Assembly (NCBI GenBank): GCA_963969345.1
Contig: OZ017770.1
Location: 1,745,246 to 1,809,245 of the forward strand
Length of the DNA: 64,000 nt
Direction of reading: 5' to 3'
Source: Turbatrix aceti
Taxonomy: Eukaryota; Nematoda; Chromadorea; Rhabditida; Panagrolaimidae
Below the pieces are notes generated by a model that worked only from the letters and a program-made list of their open reading frames with translations, had not been told where the DNA came from and searched no databases. Below are positions 20,265-32,251 of the stretch, piece after piece. Position 1 is the first letter of the stretch; every line of letters starts with the position of its first letter. The position numbers were made by a program, and so were the translations under genes.

Positions 20265-23200
20265 CATTTTATGAGCAATTTACACAATGGTCAGCTGTGC
20301 AGAGCCGGCCTGTTTATTTCATTCTGAATAGCTGCTACCAACTTTGTTGTTGTGGTTGCGTGTTAACAGGCAAAATGGTGCGGGATACCCGCATCGACGA
20401 CAGGACACAAATTGAGCATCTCGGAAGTCTTGAAAAAGCGTGGTAACATCTATGTTTTGGTAACTGTTGGACATGCCCGCAAGGCGAGACAGCACTTGTC
20501 GGCGACTCGGCGGCTGCTCTGCTCCTCGGTCGTTGTAGCGTGCGCGAAAGCCTTCTTCAGGCAGTGGTAGAGGGAACGTCGTCGTGCTTTATGAAAAAGC
20601 CAGGGTACAGGGCATGACACACTGCTTCTCAGGACAACTGGACCAACAAAATTCTTTTTGCCATTTTTCGTATACTGCCAATGGCCAAAGCTTGCGGAGT
20701 TTGTGTCTGTCTATATGAAAAAGAGGGGGCAACTTGATAAGAGGGTGCTTTCGCGCTGTCTGGCTTCACACTGCTTCCCAATATGGACCCTCTGAACAAA
20801 CTGTGCTTCTTATTTTTCTCTGGCTTGACTCTGACCCGCTGAATGGCATACGTGAGTTTTTTTGCAATGTCACTTTTTTGAATGGTTCGGTAAGACTGAG
20901 AATGCCAAGGACAGAATTGGCAAACTCGGGTAAAAAAGTCCCATCCTTCGCTCCTCGTCAATTCCACAAGCACTGGGTTTGCCTGTTCAAATGCCGAACA
21001 GGCAAGAACATGTTTGTTGACCGAATTGGATACACATTTTATCGTTGTCGTCATTGGTTTAACAAAAAAAACCGGCAAAGCCGGTTGCTGTGTACACGCC
21101 AGGCATATGCCATCTTTTTTTTGACGTCCAACGACCCCATTTTCAACGGCGACAACTAAATGGATTTCCAAATTATTTTTTTGTTCATTGAATTAAAAAG
21201 AAAGATGATTATTCGTTATCACTTTACCTTTCTAGGATTTACGTTAGAAACCATAAAAATAAAAAGAAGGTACTAACTCGCGTGCGATTTATCCCCGGCT
21301 TATCTCAAGCTAATCCGGTAAAGTAAATTATTGCTTCAAGGTATTTAGCGTGCGTTTGGAATGTCCCATTTAATGCAAGTGTTTGTTACTCCCGCATAGC
21401 GTTCAGCTTTACTTCGTTAATGTGTATTGCGCATTTTTGTGAAAATTTAAAACATTATGAATTATTAAATTCTTGCTTTTTGACGTTTTTACACTTATTA
21501 AATCAATAATTGATTAATTGTTTTTAACACGTTTAAGCCTGTTTTGGTGTTGTGAAGAATGACGGAATGACGTGCGATAATATCGGGAGAAAGAGAGAGA
21601 GCCAAAAAATGTGAAACCATATATATACGTCTAGCACGTGGGGCAGGTGCCTAACAATTTATCACCTCACGTTTCGCCAAACATCCCATGGCCCAAGTCA
21701 CGTGCCGCTAGTCTAGACAGTATTGATGAAACAAATGCCGGTAACAAACAAAAAAATAGATCTTAAAAAAACTTGTTTGTTGTTTGGTGGTCGTAACTGA
21801 TACGCACGTTATCAATGAAATCCCATAAATTCATACCAGACATGCTTTGCGATCAACGTCGGCCTTAATCCTTGTCTTCTTGCATCATTGTGTAGTGTTT
21901 TTTTTTACTGCAGCATCATGTGTAACTGAAGTAATTTACCATAAATAGAAGTCTACCACAAATAGCAGTGGTTTTCCAAAAAAGTGAACTTATCTGATTG
22001 TTTATTTTTCGGAAACCTTTTTCCGTCAATATATGCGCCTGAAAATAGAAAACCATATAGCTCATAGTTGTACTTTGATGTCTTTGTGGATTTGTACCTT
22101 TCTGTTTTTATTGGATTTTATTCATAGCGCCTCTCTTTTTTGCATCGTCTTCTGAATGCTTCTTATCGATTGTTCAACTCGCCCCTGGCAGCAAGCGTTT
22201 TTATGCACAATTTTATGTAGCCGTGGTTTAGTACGAAAAAAATTATCAAAGGCCTGTCGTAACTTTTTTTAACCAGAAGCCATTATGAACGAGTCATGAT
22301 ACAATTGATGATTGATTTATGTCTTGAGTGACAAACCCTCAAGCTGAATAGAATGAAAAGAAGGTGTATTGTTATTCTAATTAGAAGAAAAAAAGTGTAC
22401 ACCGCAATACTTTTCCCTACATTTTTTAATTTTACAATGGCGTGATTTTTATGATCATATACGGTTGCTCCACGTGTTTTGTAAAATACTGTTCACAATA
22501 GTAGTCCAAAATGTTGATATTTGATGCTTAATACCATACTAATAATTGTGTTATTCTTTGTCGCGGCGGTCAATCATAACAAGGCGATTAGGAGGAAAAA
22601 ATATTTTGACGTGATATATAGTAAACGCATCCGCTGACCCCATAAATTAAAAAAATAAGTATGTCGCTTCGTGAAATGCTTTTTGTCAATGCTTTACTCG
22701 TAATTTTGTCAATGGGAAATAATATTGATCGCCCGTGGAGTGAAGATACCACCGCATAATGCGTGAAAGTCGCCCGGCAGGCAAATGTCGCACGGTATCA
22801 CACCTAGGTGTGCACGCACCTACTGCGCTTAAAATGCTTGCGGTGACGATGGGTGATTTTTTTTGTAAAAATTACAACATATTGCCTGCTTGTACAGTGC
22901 GTTCTATGAAGCACATGAGCGTCATCGACGTTTCCTACGCTGGCGGCAATGACGTTCGGACAGCGCCTGGTAATCGCAATACTTTCTCAGATGCTGGCTG
23001 GTGGTAACAACGGGGGCTGCGCAAGCCGTTGTATTTCAAGCAAAATTTTGTGCGCGATGCACGTTTGTACGAAACACGCTCCCTTACAGCAGGCGACGAA
23101 GCAGGCGAGCGAGCGAGCGAGCAAGTGTGCCCCCCTTGCGGCCTCCACTGTGGTTGAAACGAGGAATATAGCGAACGCAAAGAAGAACGAACGACCAGGC

Positions 23201-24090
23201 ATGTCCGCCGATGAATACGGAGAGACGGGGGAGCGTTGTTTGTCGGTGCAAACATCCCCCCTCTTCTACAACTAACTTGGCCGAATGAGTGAGTGACTGT
23301 GAGCTTGCTCTGTTTCCCTGTCTCATCTCTCTTCGCCTCATCGTGCGATACCGATCGTAACACACCGCTGTCCGCGCACCCACCACCACCGCTGCCGCCA
23401 CTACCATGCTCCATCATGTCGTGTACACAATTTCTCTGGATGGTCAGTCTCGAGCCTCCAACCACACTGGCGTCAAAAGCGCGCGGAGAAAGGCCGTTCG
23501 ACGGACAGACGCGCAGAATACAGTGTCGAAGTATGCAAGTAGCTATCCGGCATCACCGCGATCGCGGGGAGGCTGAAATAAATCGTGGAGTGTGAGCGGA
23601 AACCACGGTTCAATCAATGCACCTAACCTTTTCGTGATTGTTCTAATTTGTAATGAGACTCAAGTATGCCTGGCAGGCATCGCGAACAATGTGACTTTCT
23701 TGTTAGGTACGCATTACTTAAAGGTCGTGTTGCGCGATGCTATTTATGAAATGACGTTTTTATGCGTGCCTATGCGTAACATTTGTCAGGATCGCGTTGG
23801 CATCTGTCACGTAGAAAATCATTGATGCGCGAGTTTGTCGACTTGTACTCTTACAATTGTGTCCAAAATACAAATACTTATTGTTTTGTTAAGGCCAGTC
23901 AACCCACCACTATTAAAGTCAGCTACAAAGGCTTTTGTTTTACTCGTCATATTATTGCCTTATTCAACGTGCCTATGAGCTGTAAAATTGTATCGTTGAG
24001 GTCATTATATTTTACCTAACTACGTAATAGATCGCTGAAGAATTGTCTTACACTCGGTGGCATCGTGTGATTGTCGCCTTATTCTAGTCA
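20265..24090. other. Non-coding region between retroelement and LDB gene
   Basis: No gene recognised. A long minus-strand open frame (20629-21171, about 180 codons, no ATG at its head) has no family resemblance and a shadow frame opposite. A small perfect hairpin (aaccggc-aaa-gccggtt) lies near 21069. About 22740-23600 is clearly richer in GC and CpG, with a short GAGC microsatellite near 23103-23124, and probably belongs to the LDB promoter. The remainder is AT-rich. Confidence 0.45.
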
Positions 24091-27000
24091 ATGCCGCGCA
24101 AGAAATCTGGAGACACGGGAGTCGGCTCCGGTCCCCCGCAAAATGCTCCCAGACAACGGCAGAGGAAAAAAAAGGAGCCGGTTATTCACAATGATATGAA
24201 AATGGAAATACCACAGCCTGGTATGTCGTATGAAAATCAGGTTATACCAAACGGTGTTCCACCTCATATGCTACCGGATGAAGGGCAGTATGGTCGCATG
24301 CATCACGAATATTACTATCCGCCTGGAGGTCCACAGTCGACAGCATCAGTCGCCATGACTAATGGCTATGGTGCTCCCAATCAACCCCCACAGCCCCCAC
24401 CTCCGCCTAACGGTGGTATACCCCTTGGACCGGGAGGACCTTATCAAGATATTGATATGAATCCTGCACACGGACAGCCATCAATACCCCCACCCTACAT
24501 GCAGCCACCTGGTTCACAACAGCCTCAGGGAATGATGCCGCCCCCTCAATCAAACATGCCCCCGCCACACGCTGTCAACGTACAGAATCCCACGCCCAAT
24601 GGTGCCCCGGCACAGGTTGCCGCATCGGCTGCGCAATCTCATATGGTGATGAGGTTTGTCTTGGTCGTGGAAAAAAGAGTGCGCAGTGGATGTTAAATCA
24701 TTATTAGAAACGAAAAAAACGCGACCCTTTGGAATATGAAGAAAACATGCAAGCACGCAGGTTACTTCATGTAAATGGCGCTTTTACAGGCTCCGGCATC
24801 GGTGTAAATTGAAAACCCTCTTTCGAGGGCTTGCATACAGAGATGAAAAAAGAGGTTATAAGCGATTATTAACTTGACAATGTGTAGAGCCGAGATTAAT
24901 GCCAGACTATTTTTTAGTGCTAAACGCGCGTCTTAGTATGCCACAGGGCTCTAAGAAGAGTAGTAGCCGTTGGGTGCTTTTGATCGTTGCTTTATGACGC
25001 TGGGTAGAGCGTTTTATTCAACGAACAGCTTTCGCTCTAATCAATACGTTGACTTTAATTTTTGACATGCCTGTGGCGATGACAATTAGGTTTGTATAAA
25101 AAATTATATACAATCAACTTTTTCAGACAAATGCAAGTGCCTAATTCCATGCCATTTCCCCAACCGCCATTACTTGAGTACAGAATTATGGAAATGAACA
25201 AAAGAATGTACTCATTCTACCACCCAGGAGTAAGCGTACTTACTTTTAAAAAACAACTACTAAAAATGTTTTTTAGGTGCCACAGCAAGATCATGCGCAA
25301 TGGTGGGAAGCATTTGGACACGAATTCTTCGACGACGATGCAAAAGCCAGTATTGTAATATACGAAACTGCAGAAGTGGCGAAAAAATACAGTACGTTGC
25401 CCAATACAGCGTAAATCCTATTAATTACCACAATTTTAGCCATTGGAAAGTTATCAATTAACAGATTCTTTCGAACAATGTTTGCAACAGGTGTGAGAGA
25501 ATTAAATATTCTACCGCGTGGTGCATCAAGTGAAAAACTCAGCCAATGGGGTGCGTGTGCTCTCGAGTGCGACAACGTCGTTATGCTTACAAAGATAGAC
25601 AAGCCATTGCCTGTTCAGGTAATAATTACTATAAACAACAACATATGACAACTTATAACTAATGATATCCCCGTTTTAGGTCATAACCGATGCCAGGTTA
25701 TTTGTAGAATTCTCACCCTACGACGAAGCTGTCGGCTATAGGATAAAACAGTTTACTATGGAACTCAAAAACGCTCAGGAATATGTGTTAAGTCACGCAA
25801 ATTTGGTTAGATTTTATAACATGTTTTTTTGTACCCATTTAACGTCAATAAAAATTTCAGGATATGGAATCACAAGAAAAGCTACGACATGGCTTGACCA
25901 AATGTGGTATTACTCAAGAGGCCGTTGAATTTCTTCGCGTATGTGTAATAATGGAGCCCATGCAGCCGATAATGACAATATGCAAACTAAATCCCCAGAC
26001 ACAGCCTCGAGACGCTTTAAAAAACATACTTTTTAACCACTACAACCAAAGGAAGACAATGCCACTGCCAGGTATGAATGCAGGCGTTGCCGCCATGCCT
26101 CCACCTGGACAAACTCCCGGTGCGATACCTCCCCAGGGCGTTGACGACACGGTAAAGAAGCAACCGCGCAAGAGAACCCGAAAGGCGAATACCAATACAA
26201 CGTCGCCAACAAAGCAACGAAAAGGCAACAGTCGCTCGTCTCCGGCTCAAAGCGCGAACAATTTTCCGATGAATCAAAGCGTAGGTCAATTTTTCGCAGG
26301 CACTGCACGAATGTGCATAAGAAGGGGGGAAAAGCGACAGTGGACATGTCATATTTAAAAAAACATGCTTTTTCAGTATCCTGTTTCACAGTATCAAGAG
26401 GTCCTGGTCGTCGGTGAACCATCTTTAATGGGCGGCGATTTCGGAGAGGATGATGAAAGAGCAATCTCACGAATAGAAAATACGCAATACGATGGTTCAC
26501 TTTCACACGCAAATAACAACAGTTTTTCTCATACTAGTGGAAACAACACACCGATGTCCGCAGGGCTACAGGCAAATGGCTCAAGTAGGTACTTCAATTT
26601 ATGAACCAAGTATGTCTATAATTAACTTGGCAAACTCTGCTAAAAACCCACTTAACCCCGCTTTGATAACAACTAAGACCCCTTGGACTTTGGCTTTTTA
26701 TATAACAGACTACAATTTCCGGCTAGATTGATGAATTCGGTTTGGGTGTATAAAAGTCGTCTAATTAATAAAAAAAGCCTGCTGATATTAATGACAGCAC
26801 AATGATGCCTTAACCCGTTAAAATCAGTTTTCCCTGACACAATCAAAATTAAACCATTACAACGTCACAGCAAGAGTAATTAATTACAATTACGTTTTTT
26901 TTCAGATGGGATGTTCAATAGACAAAACAGTTTCAATCGTAACACCATGGACATGAATAAAATGCCACCGCCGCAGGCGGCAAACGTGGCGCCCATGAAT

Positions 27001-27144
27001 TCAGGTCTACAGTCTAATCTGAACATGCTACAGCCTCCTCCCTCATACGAGTCATCAATGATTGGGGGTAGCAATTCGTGGAATACAATGGGATCAAGTA
27101 GCATGACAACGCCGCTACTTGCTCAGGCAATATGCGAGCCATGA
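24091..27144 (+). CDS. ldb-1: LIM-domain-binding transcriptional cofactor (LDB/CLIM/NLI/Chip)
   Basis: Eight exons: 24091-24653, 25127-25229, 25277-25391, 25440-25618, 25680-25805, 25861-26280, 26377-26584, 26906-27144; 650 residues. The N-terminus is a basic stretch followed by a long Pro/Gly/Gln-rich region. The dimerisation domain starts at LLEYRIMEMNKRM and runs through QWWEAFGHEFFDDDA, TIGKLSINRFFRTMF, ARLFVEFSPYD and VEFLRVCVIMEPMQ. A basic nuclear localisation segment (KKQPRKRTRK) follows, and the LIM-interaction domain is VLVVGEPSLMGGDFGEDDERAISRIENTQYD, nearly as in vertebrates. These nuclear scaffolds dimerise and bridge LIM-homeodomain or LMO proteins to enhancers. The start has TTCTAG three bases upstream, like a trans-splice acceptor. 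AATAAA-like sites lie near 27486 and 27542. The C-terminal exon is low-complexity and less certain. Confidence 0.96.
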
Positions 27145-28500
27145 CGTTAATGATATACGACGTACATTTTGCTATCCTCTTTGTTTTTCTTCGCAGAAAC
27201 CCATTCAATTGTTATCTCAAAAAAGCTTTTATCCATCGTCAACCTCTACGTTGATTATCGGTGCAGCAGTGCTAACTCGTATTGCGCAAGACAGTTCAAA
27301 AATGTGCATTTATTCGTTTATTTTCTAATCTAAACAATCGAACACCTAATAATTGTAATAATGACATTTATAACCTCTGTTTACCCATTTAATTGCAAAG
27401 AAATGTTATGTTTGACAAAAAACAAATTAAAAATGAGATCCTAACTATGACTGATGCACACAAAAAGCGCGACTGTAAAACAATCAAATAAAATAGAAGC
27501 AAAAGGGGAAACCACGAGTCCCGGCAACCAAAGATTTGTAAAATAAAAACAATGACAGGACAGAGACAGTGGTCTGCAAAAAAAAATTAAACACGGATTG
27601 GTTGCATAGCGATGAATCGTTATGAACTCACAGAAATTCGTTGAAATATTGTCGGCAGTAGAAGCAGAACAATTTTAGTGGTCAGTTGTACAACCAAAGA
27701 AAATTGATAGATGTTTTATCGGTGACATGAGCCGGCTAGCTTACAAGGAGAGCAGATGTTTTTTGCTAACAGGAATCAATAGTCATCAAGGACACGGAAC
27801 ATGGGCATGCGAAGGGTCTACAGAGATTGACAACTTATTTACACATAGCAATGCTTGCCAAAAACTAAACAATAAAATACTTGGATCACTCCGACACAGG
27901 TGAATTTCAAGCTCTCGCAGCAGCGACCAATGTCGCGCAGCTGAGCGAGTGCTTTTTGCGCATTTTGGTACAGGTGGTAGCAATTTACCTTTGCGTTTCT
28001 TTTCATTCTAATTTGTCGCGCAAATTTACCATTTGTAACCACTATGACAAAACTGGTCGCGCGGTGCTCATTTCTCACTGCATTCTTTTCAGTGCGCAGC
28101 TGCAGCCCAAAAAATCAGGAAAAAATGACTATGACTTTGTGAACTTGCTTTGGATAATCTTTTGCATGCTTTACATTGTTTTTCATACTTAAATTATATT
28201 TTTTAAATACTGTATGATGGGCTCGAAGCAGAGTTAAAAACAAAAGTGCCGTCAAAATTCAGTTAGTTGACAAATTATCAACATGCTTCTAAGATTGTTT
28301 ACTGACAGTTTTTCGTCTCTGATTCCGTATTTTGTTTCTAACTTATAAATTCGAACTAATCGAGAATTCTTCGCGAACGCAGTTCCACACCAACCTCCAA
28401 GACATATACCTTGTTTTCCGTACATTCGTGACTTAACCTTACGTTTCTTGTACGTACTGACAATAAATTCTTTATACTAACTCTCGACTTCTCTGTGAAG

Positions 28501-28541
28501 CTTCCCTCGCGTGGCCCGTTCCACTGTGGAACGGAGGGAAG
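28501..28541. other. Stem-loop with two perfect 8-bp arms
   Basis: CTTCCCTC (28501-28508) pairs with GAGGGAAG (28534-28541), and CGTTCCAC (28517-28524) pairs with GTGGAACG (28526-28533), with an 8-base bulge on one side and a single central base. Both arms are exact. On the minus strand it lies just beyond an AAAATTTTTAAAA stretch, as a 3' terminal hairpin would after an Sm site. Confidence 0.7.
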
Positions 28542-28639
28542 TTCTCCACGTTTTTAAAAATTTTGATTTGTGATGTGAATAAAGTGCGTCGCCGTAACAA
28601 GGTAGAAAAAGTTTGCGGACCGGCCGACTATAAGTAAGC

Positions 28640-28980
28640 ATGTGGGGTTCCCGGTGGTATTTCAACCGAGATGCACAAACAGTTGGCTCAAGTAAGTTTG
28701 CGAATCAGTTGCCTTCTTCGCTGCCCCTACGAGTCTCGAACTGTATGAAGATATTACTCTCCCTATGACTCCCCAGCGCTCATAGCAGGCAGCAATAGTC
28801 GTCGTGTGTATCTACTCAACAACGACACCACCACCGGTCCGCCTGTGATACCTCTTTTCGAAGAATTTATATGCCGACTAATACGTATTCTGCAGCTACT
28901 GTTTTGATGCAGTGCAATGCCAGAGAAGCCATAGAAAATTATTTCTTCTTCTGTTAACAGACCTCAAGTTGCCAAGTGAG
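28640..28980. repeat. Conserved-block repeat, copy 1
   Basis: Shares with copy 2, in the same order, the blocks ggttccc-gtg-tatttcaaccgagatgca (near 28647), ttttcgaa-a-tttatatgc (near 28856), tgcagtgcaat (near 28909) and ctgttaacag (near 28962). Sequence between the blocks is unrelated and spacing differs. On the minus strand the second block reads as a TATA box (CATATAAA). Confidence 0.55.
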
Positions 28981-29212
28981 GTCAGACAGAGATTTACGGG
29001 GGTACGCACACTCCAAGGCTACAAATAATTCAAAACTGCAAAAAAATGTCATCGAGAGACTTAAATCTTCCCTTGCTTTGTTGAATTTATCACCTTTTTC
29101 CGACACTGAGCCCGTCCGAATGCGAAACCATATTCTTTGTTTGTAAAAATAAAATTTTGTGACAAAATAGTATGTAAAAAGCTGTAAAAAATTTTTGGAC
29201 TGTCCCAGATTG

Positions 29213-29557
29213 AGGTTCCCAGTGATATTTCAACCGAGATGCAAGACGCAGACTTTATGATCGTTGGAATAACTCGAAATTATTCACTACTACCCATAGC
29301 GTCACCCTACCCGATCGAACGGGAACCCATATTGACGATTTTCAAGTATAGAGATCTATCCTTGATTCGACAAATACGGAACAACTAACTACCCGCGTAT
29401 GCCTTGACTCCTCAAAGAAGGGGGACCACGACGTCCATAAACACTCTGCTTTTCGAAAACTTTATATGCTGCAGTGCAATTGTTATGCAGATAGTGTTTG
29501 AGAAAAACAAAGTGCGAAAGAAGGCAGAGAAAAGTAATCTTTTGTGCTGTTAACAGC
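29213..29557. repeat. Conserved-block repeat, copy 2
   Basis: Same four blocks as copy 1, at about 29213, 29451, 29469 and 29548, about 570 bp further on. The minus strand again reads CATATAAAG at the second block. The pattern of short conserved blocks in diverged DNA suggests selection on promoter and RNA elements rather than a fresh duplication. Confidence 0.55.
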
Positions 29558-29582
29558 AAGAGGACTGTCGAGTCGATCGCCA

Positions 29583-29684
29583 TATGCATGTGCCACGCGC
29601 ATGCGCGCGCGCAGTGGATTAAATTCTAGGATCTGACCAAAAGAAAGGATAATGTGAAGAAAAGGGTGCGCGTGCGCGCGCAGT
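29583..29684. repeat. Pair of alternating purine-pyrimidine (CG/CA) tracts
   Basis: Two tracts of alternating bases, at 29583-29615 (centred on gcgcatgcgcgcgcgcagtg) and 29665-29684 (gtgcgcgtgcgcgcgcagtg), share the end cgcgcgcagtg and are about 70 bases apart. Such tracts favour Z-DNA. They stand out in an AT-rich background. Confidence 0.6.
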
Positions 29685-30744
29685 GAAGAAAAAATCCAAG
29701 GAAACCGACTGCGGTATTTTTTGACAAAATCAAAAAAAAAATTGACAACCAAATATTACGATGTCATAAATTTTGTCCCTCGTTTTATCAATTTTTTTGA
29801 CTCTTGATAACCCCTTGAAATACCAAATCGCCTGCGCAACCCCCGGGTTTTTGACTGCGTCTGCCGTATGTGCGTCATTCGAGATAAAAACGCAAAAGAA
29901 AAGAAGAAAAGCAAAAAAATTTTGTGTTTCCCTCTTCTTTGTGACCTTGGGTTAGCAAATCGCTTTTCGTCTCCGGCAGCTGTTTACTCTTCTTCTCGCT
30001 CAAGCTACATGTATCCTAGAAAGCCATCGAGCAAGCATGACGTACACGCGGTCAGGAAAGCAAAACAAACAAAAGACTTGGTGGATATTCGGATAATGCG
30101 AATTTTCTGTCTTATTCGTGGTGATGCTTGTGCACTTGCGCTTTCACCTCTACCGATTACGCCAAAAATTTGCGAATAAATGATTTGTAAATGGTAACTG
30201 CTCCCCTTCAACCAGTTTTTATAAAAACAAGTCTCACTGAATGATCTTTGCCACGATTTTTATACTTGCACACGAATTTCTTTCAACTCACGTAACTGAA
30301 TATAATTTTTGAAGTAAGACCGAAGAAGGTTAAAGTGTATTTTGATCTATTAACCAGTCGCTGCAAACATCCAAGCCTATCACATGAAACACCACAGATC
30401 GATCTCTGTTCACTTCTGCCTGATTCGTCTCTGTTGCAGTAGCGGTACAATCTTTGCTCAACCAGCAAGACCATAAATATCTTGTTTACGGTTTGAGCAG
30501 CCTTTAATGACTGATTATGCGTATGGCCCTAGCGCAGGATCGCGTACAATCAGCAATCACGGGCAGATCACGATGGTCAACTGTTCGTTGCTCTAGCCAG
30601 CTGGTTTACTCAGACGAAAACGACTAACCGTGACCAGTAAATGTCACGAGGTAAAAAAATAACAGTAGTTTTAAACTTGCGGAAGATATCAAAATGACAG
30701 AGAGAGCGGAGTGACCTCGACTAAGGCGTCTGATGGCGGGCTGT

Positions 30745-31904
30745 TTACTGGAGGCGATTGATGAGGGCACGCGACAGCATGGTACCCATGGCAGCGGGAG
30801 AGGCAGAAACCTCGACACCGGCTTCCTTGAGCGCTTCGATCTTGTTGGTCGCAGTACCCTTGCCGTGGGAGATGATGGCACCAGCGTGGCCCATACGACG
30901 ACCGGGAGGAGCGGTCACACCAGCGATGAACGAGACAACAGGCTTTCTGTTGGGTCCGGAGTTGTTGAGCTTGAGGAACTCAGCCGCGTCCTCTTCAGCA
31001 CTGCCACCAATTTCGCCGATAAGGATGATACCCTTGGTCTTGTCGTCGGCGAGGAAGAGTTCAAGGCAGTCAGTGAAGTTGGTGCCGTTGAACGGATCTC
31101 CACCGATGCCGACACAAAGGGTCTGGCCTAGGCCGACAACCGTCGTCTGGTGCACAGCTTCATAAGTGAGGGTACCCGAGCGAGAGACAATGCCGATCAC
31201 GCCTTCCTGATGGATGTGACCGGGCATAATACCGATTTTGCACTCACCTAAAACATAAAAAAGAACGTAAAAGCAAAACAACACGTGGGGCAACATACCG
31301 GGCTTGATGATACCGGGACAGTTAGGACCAAGGAGTCGAGAGTGGTTCTGGTTGAGAAGCTTGTTCTTCACACGAACCATGTCCTGCTGGGGAATGCCTT
31401 CTGTGATTGCAACAATGAGAGGAACCTTGGCGTCAAGAGCCTCTTCAATGGCAGCGCCGGCGGCGAAAGCAGGCACGTAGATAACAGTGGCATCGACGCC
31501 GGCCTTGTCAACAGCCTGAATATTATTGCTTATTCCTGACAAGAAACGAAAAATGCAACAAACCTCCTGAACGGATCCGAAAACAGGTTTGCCAAGATGA
31601 ACACTACCAGCCTTGCTCGGCGACACGCCACCGACGACATTGGTCTTGTAATCGATCATCTGTTGTCCATGGAAGGTGCCCTGCAATGAATGGCGTAATA
31701 TAAAATTCAAAAAACAAACAAAAACAACCACCCACCTGCTTTCCGGTAAAGCCTTGAATCAGAACACGCGTATTTTTGTTGATGGCGAGATGCTTGATGG
31801 TATCATGATAGGATCTACGAGTGGCCACTGAAAAAAATGAGGATTTAGGATGATGTGCTATAAAAGCATTCAATCAACCTACCTAGTCCACCCACACGCA
31901 ACAT
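30745..31904 (-). CDS. SUCLG1: Succinyl-CoA ligase, alpha subunit, mitochondrial
   Basis: Five exons on minus: 31904-31883, 31827-31736, 31680-31564, 31515-31299, 31247-30745; 316 residues. A short Arg-containing N-terminus (MLRVGG...ATRRS) serves as the mitochondrial presequence. Then come the CoA-binding fold ([46 protein letters not shown]), [20 protein letters not shown], and the ligase half with [21 protein letters not shown] and the phosphohistidine loop GHAGAI. It joins succinate and CoA with NTP formation in the TCA cycle, as heterodimer with a beta subunit not in this window. All catalytic motifs are present and length fits the family. Its start faces that of the MXRA7-like gene 347 bases away. 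Confidence 0.97.
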
Positions 31905-32251
31905 GCTACCGGCACATCTTTCGAGCATCATCATTTGGCGAAAATCACAGCTCAAGGCACAAAGGGAACTGAGTCGTACGTTTCTACTAACAAAAACTAC
32001 ACGGAGCAATAACAACCTTTATCATTGCATTGCGTTGTGCGTTTGCATCTTTCGCGTAGGGAGCCTCTCTTGCGGTGAGCGTCACACGCGTGCGCAATTC
32101 TAAACGCAAGCAAATTCGTATGCGCGTGGATGCGAAGACATAGAACGTCATAAGACCATCTAGCTTATCAAAAAGTTGACTCCAAATTTGTAAGCCTTCC
32201 GAAGAAAGCTAGGGAAGACCCATAAGTATCTGTCATGTTGTCGTAGCAACC

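Larger units (their letters stand above)
27145..30744. other. Long non-coding region between LDB and SUCLG1
   Basis: No protein gene seen. It holds two diverged conserved-block repeats (about 28500-28980 and 29200-29560), a strong hairpin at 28501-28541 and two alternating purine-pyrimidine tracts (29583-29615, 29665-29684), each listed separately. The rest is AT-rich and unremarkable. Confidence 0.5.

Noticed and set aside
22935..23465. 176-codon minus-strand open frame
   Set aside because: It coincides with a GC-rich, simple-repeat-bearing stretch upstream of LDB; the residues are low-complexity (Ser, Arg, Gly) without a domain.
28575..28630. cgccgtaacaaggtag resembles the 3' end of small-subunit rRNA, and tgaaatacca nearby on minus resembles a piece of large-subunit rRNA
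   Set aside because: Matches are only 11-12 bases, are on opposite strands, and neighbouring rRNA sequence is absent; chance is more likely.
29300..29335. tRNA-like T-arm on minus (CCCGTTCGATCGGG)
   Set aside because: The stem and loop sizes do not fit a T-arm and no other tRNA arms are near; treated as part of the conserved-block repeat.
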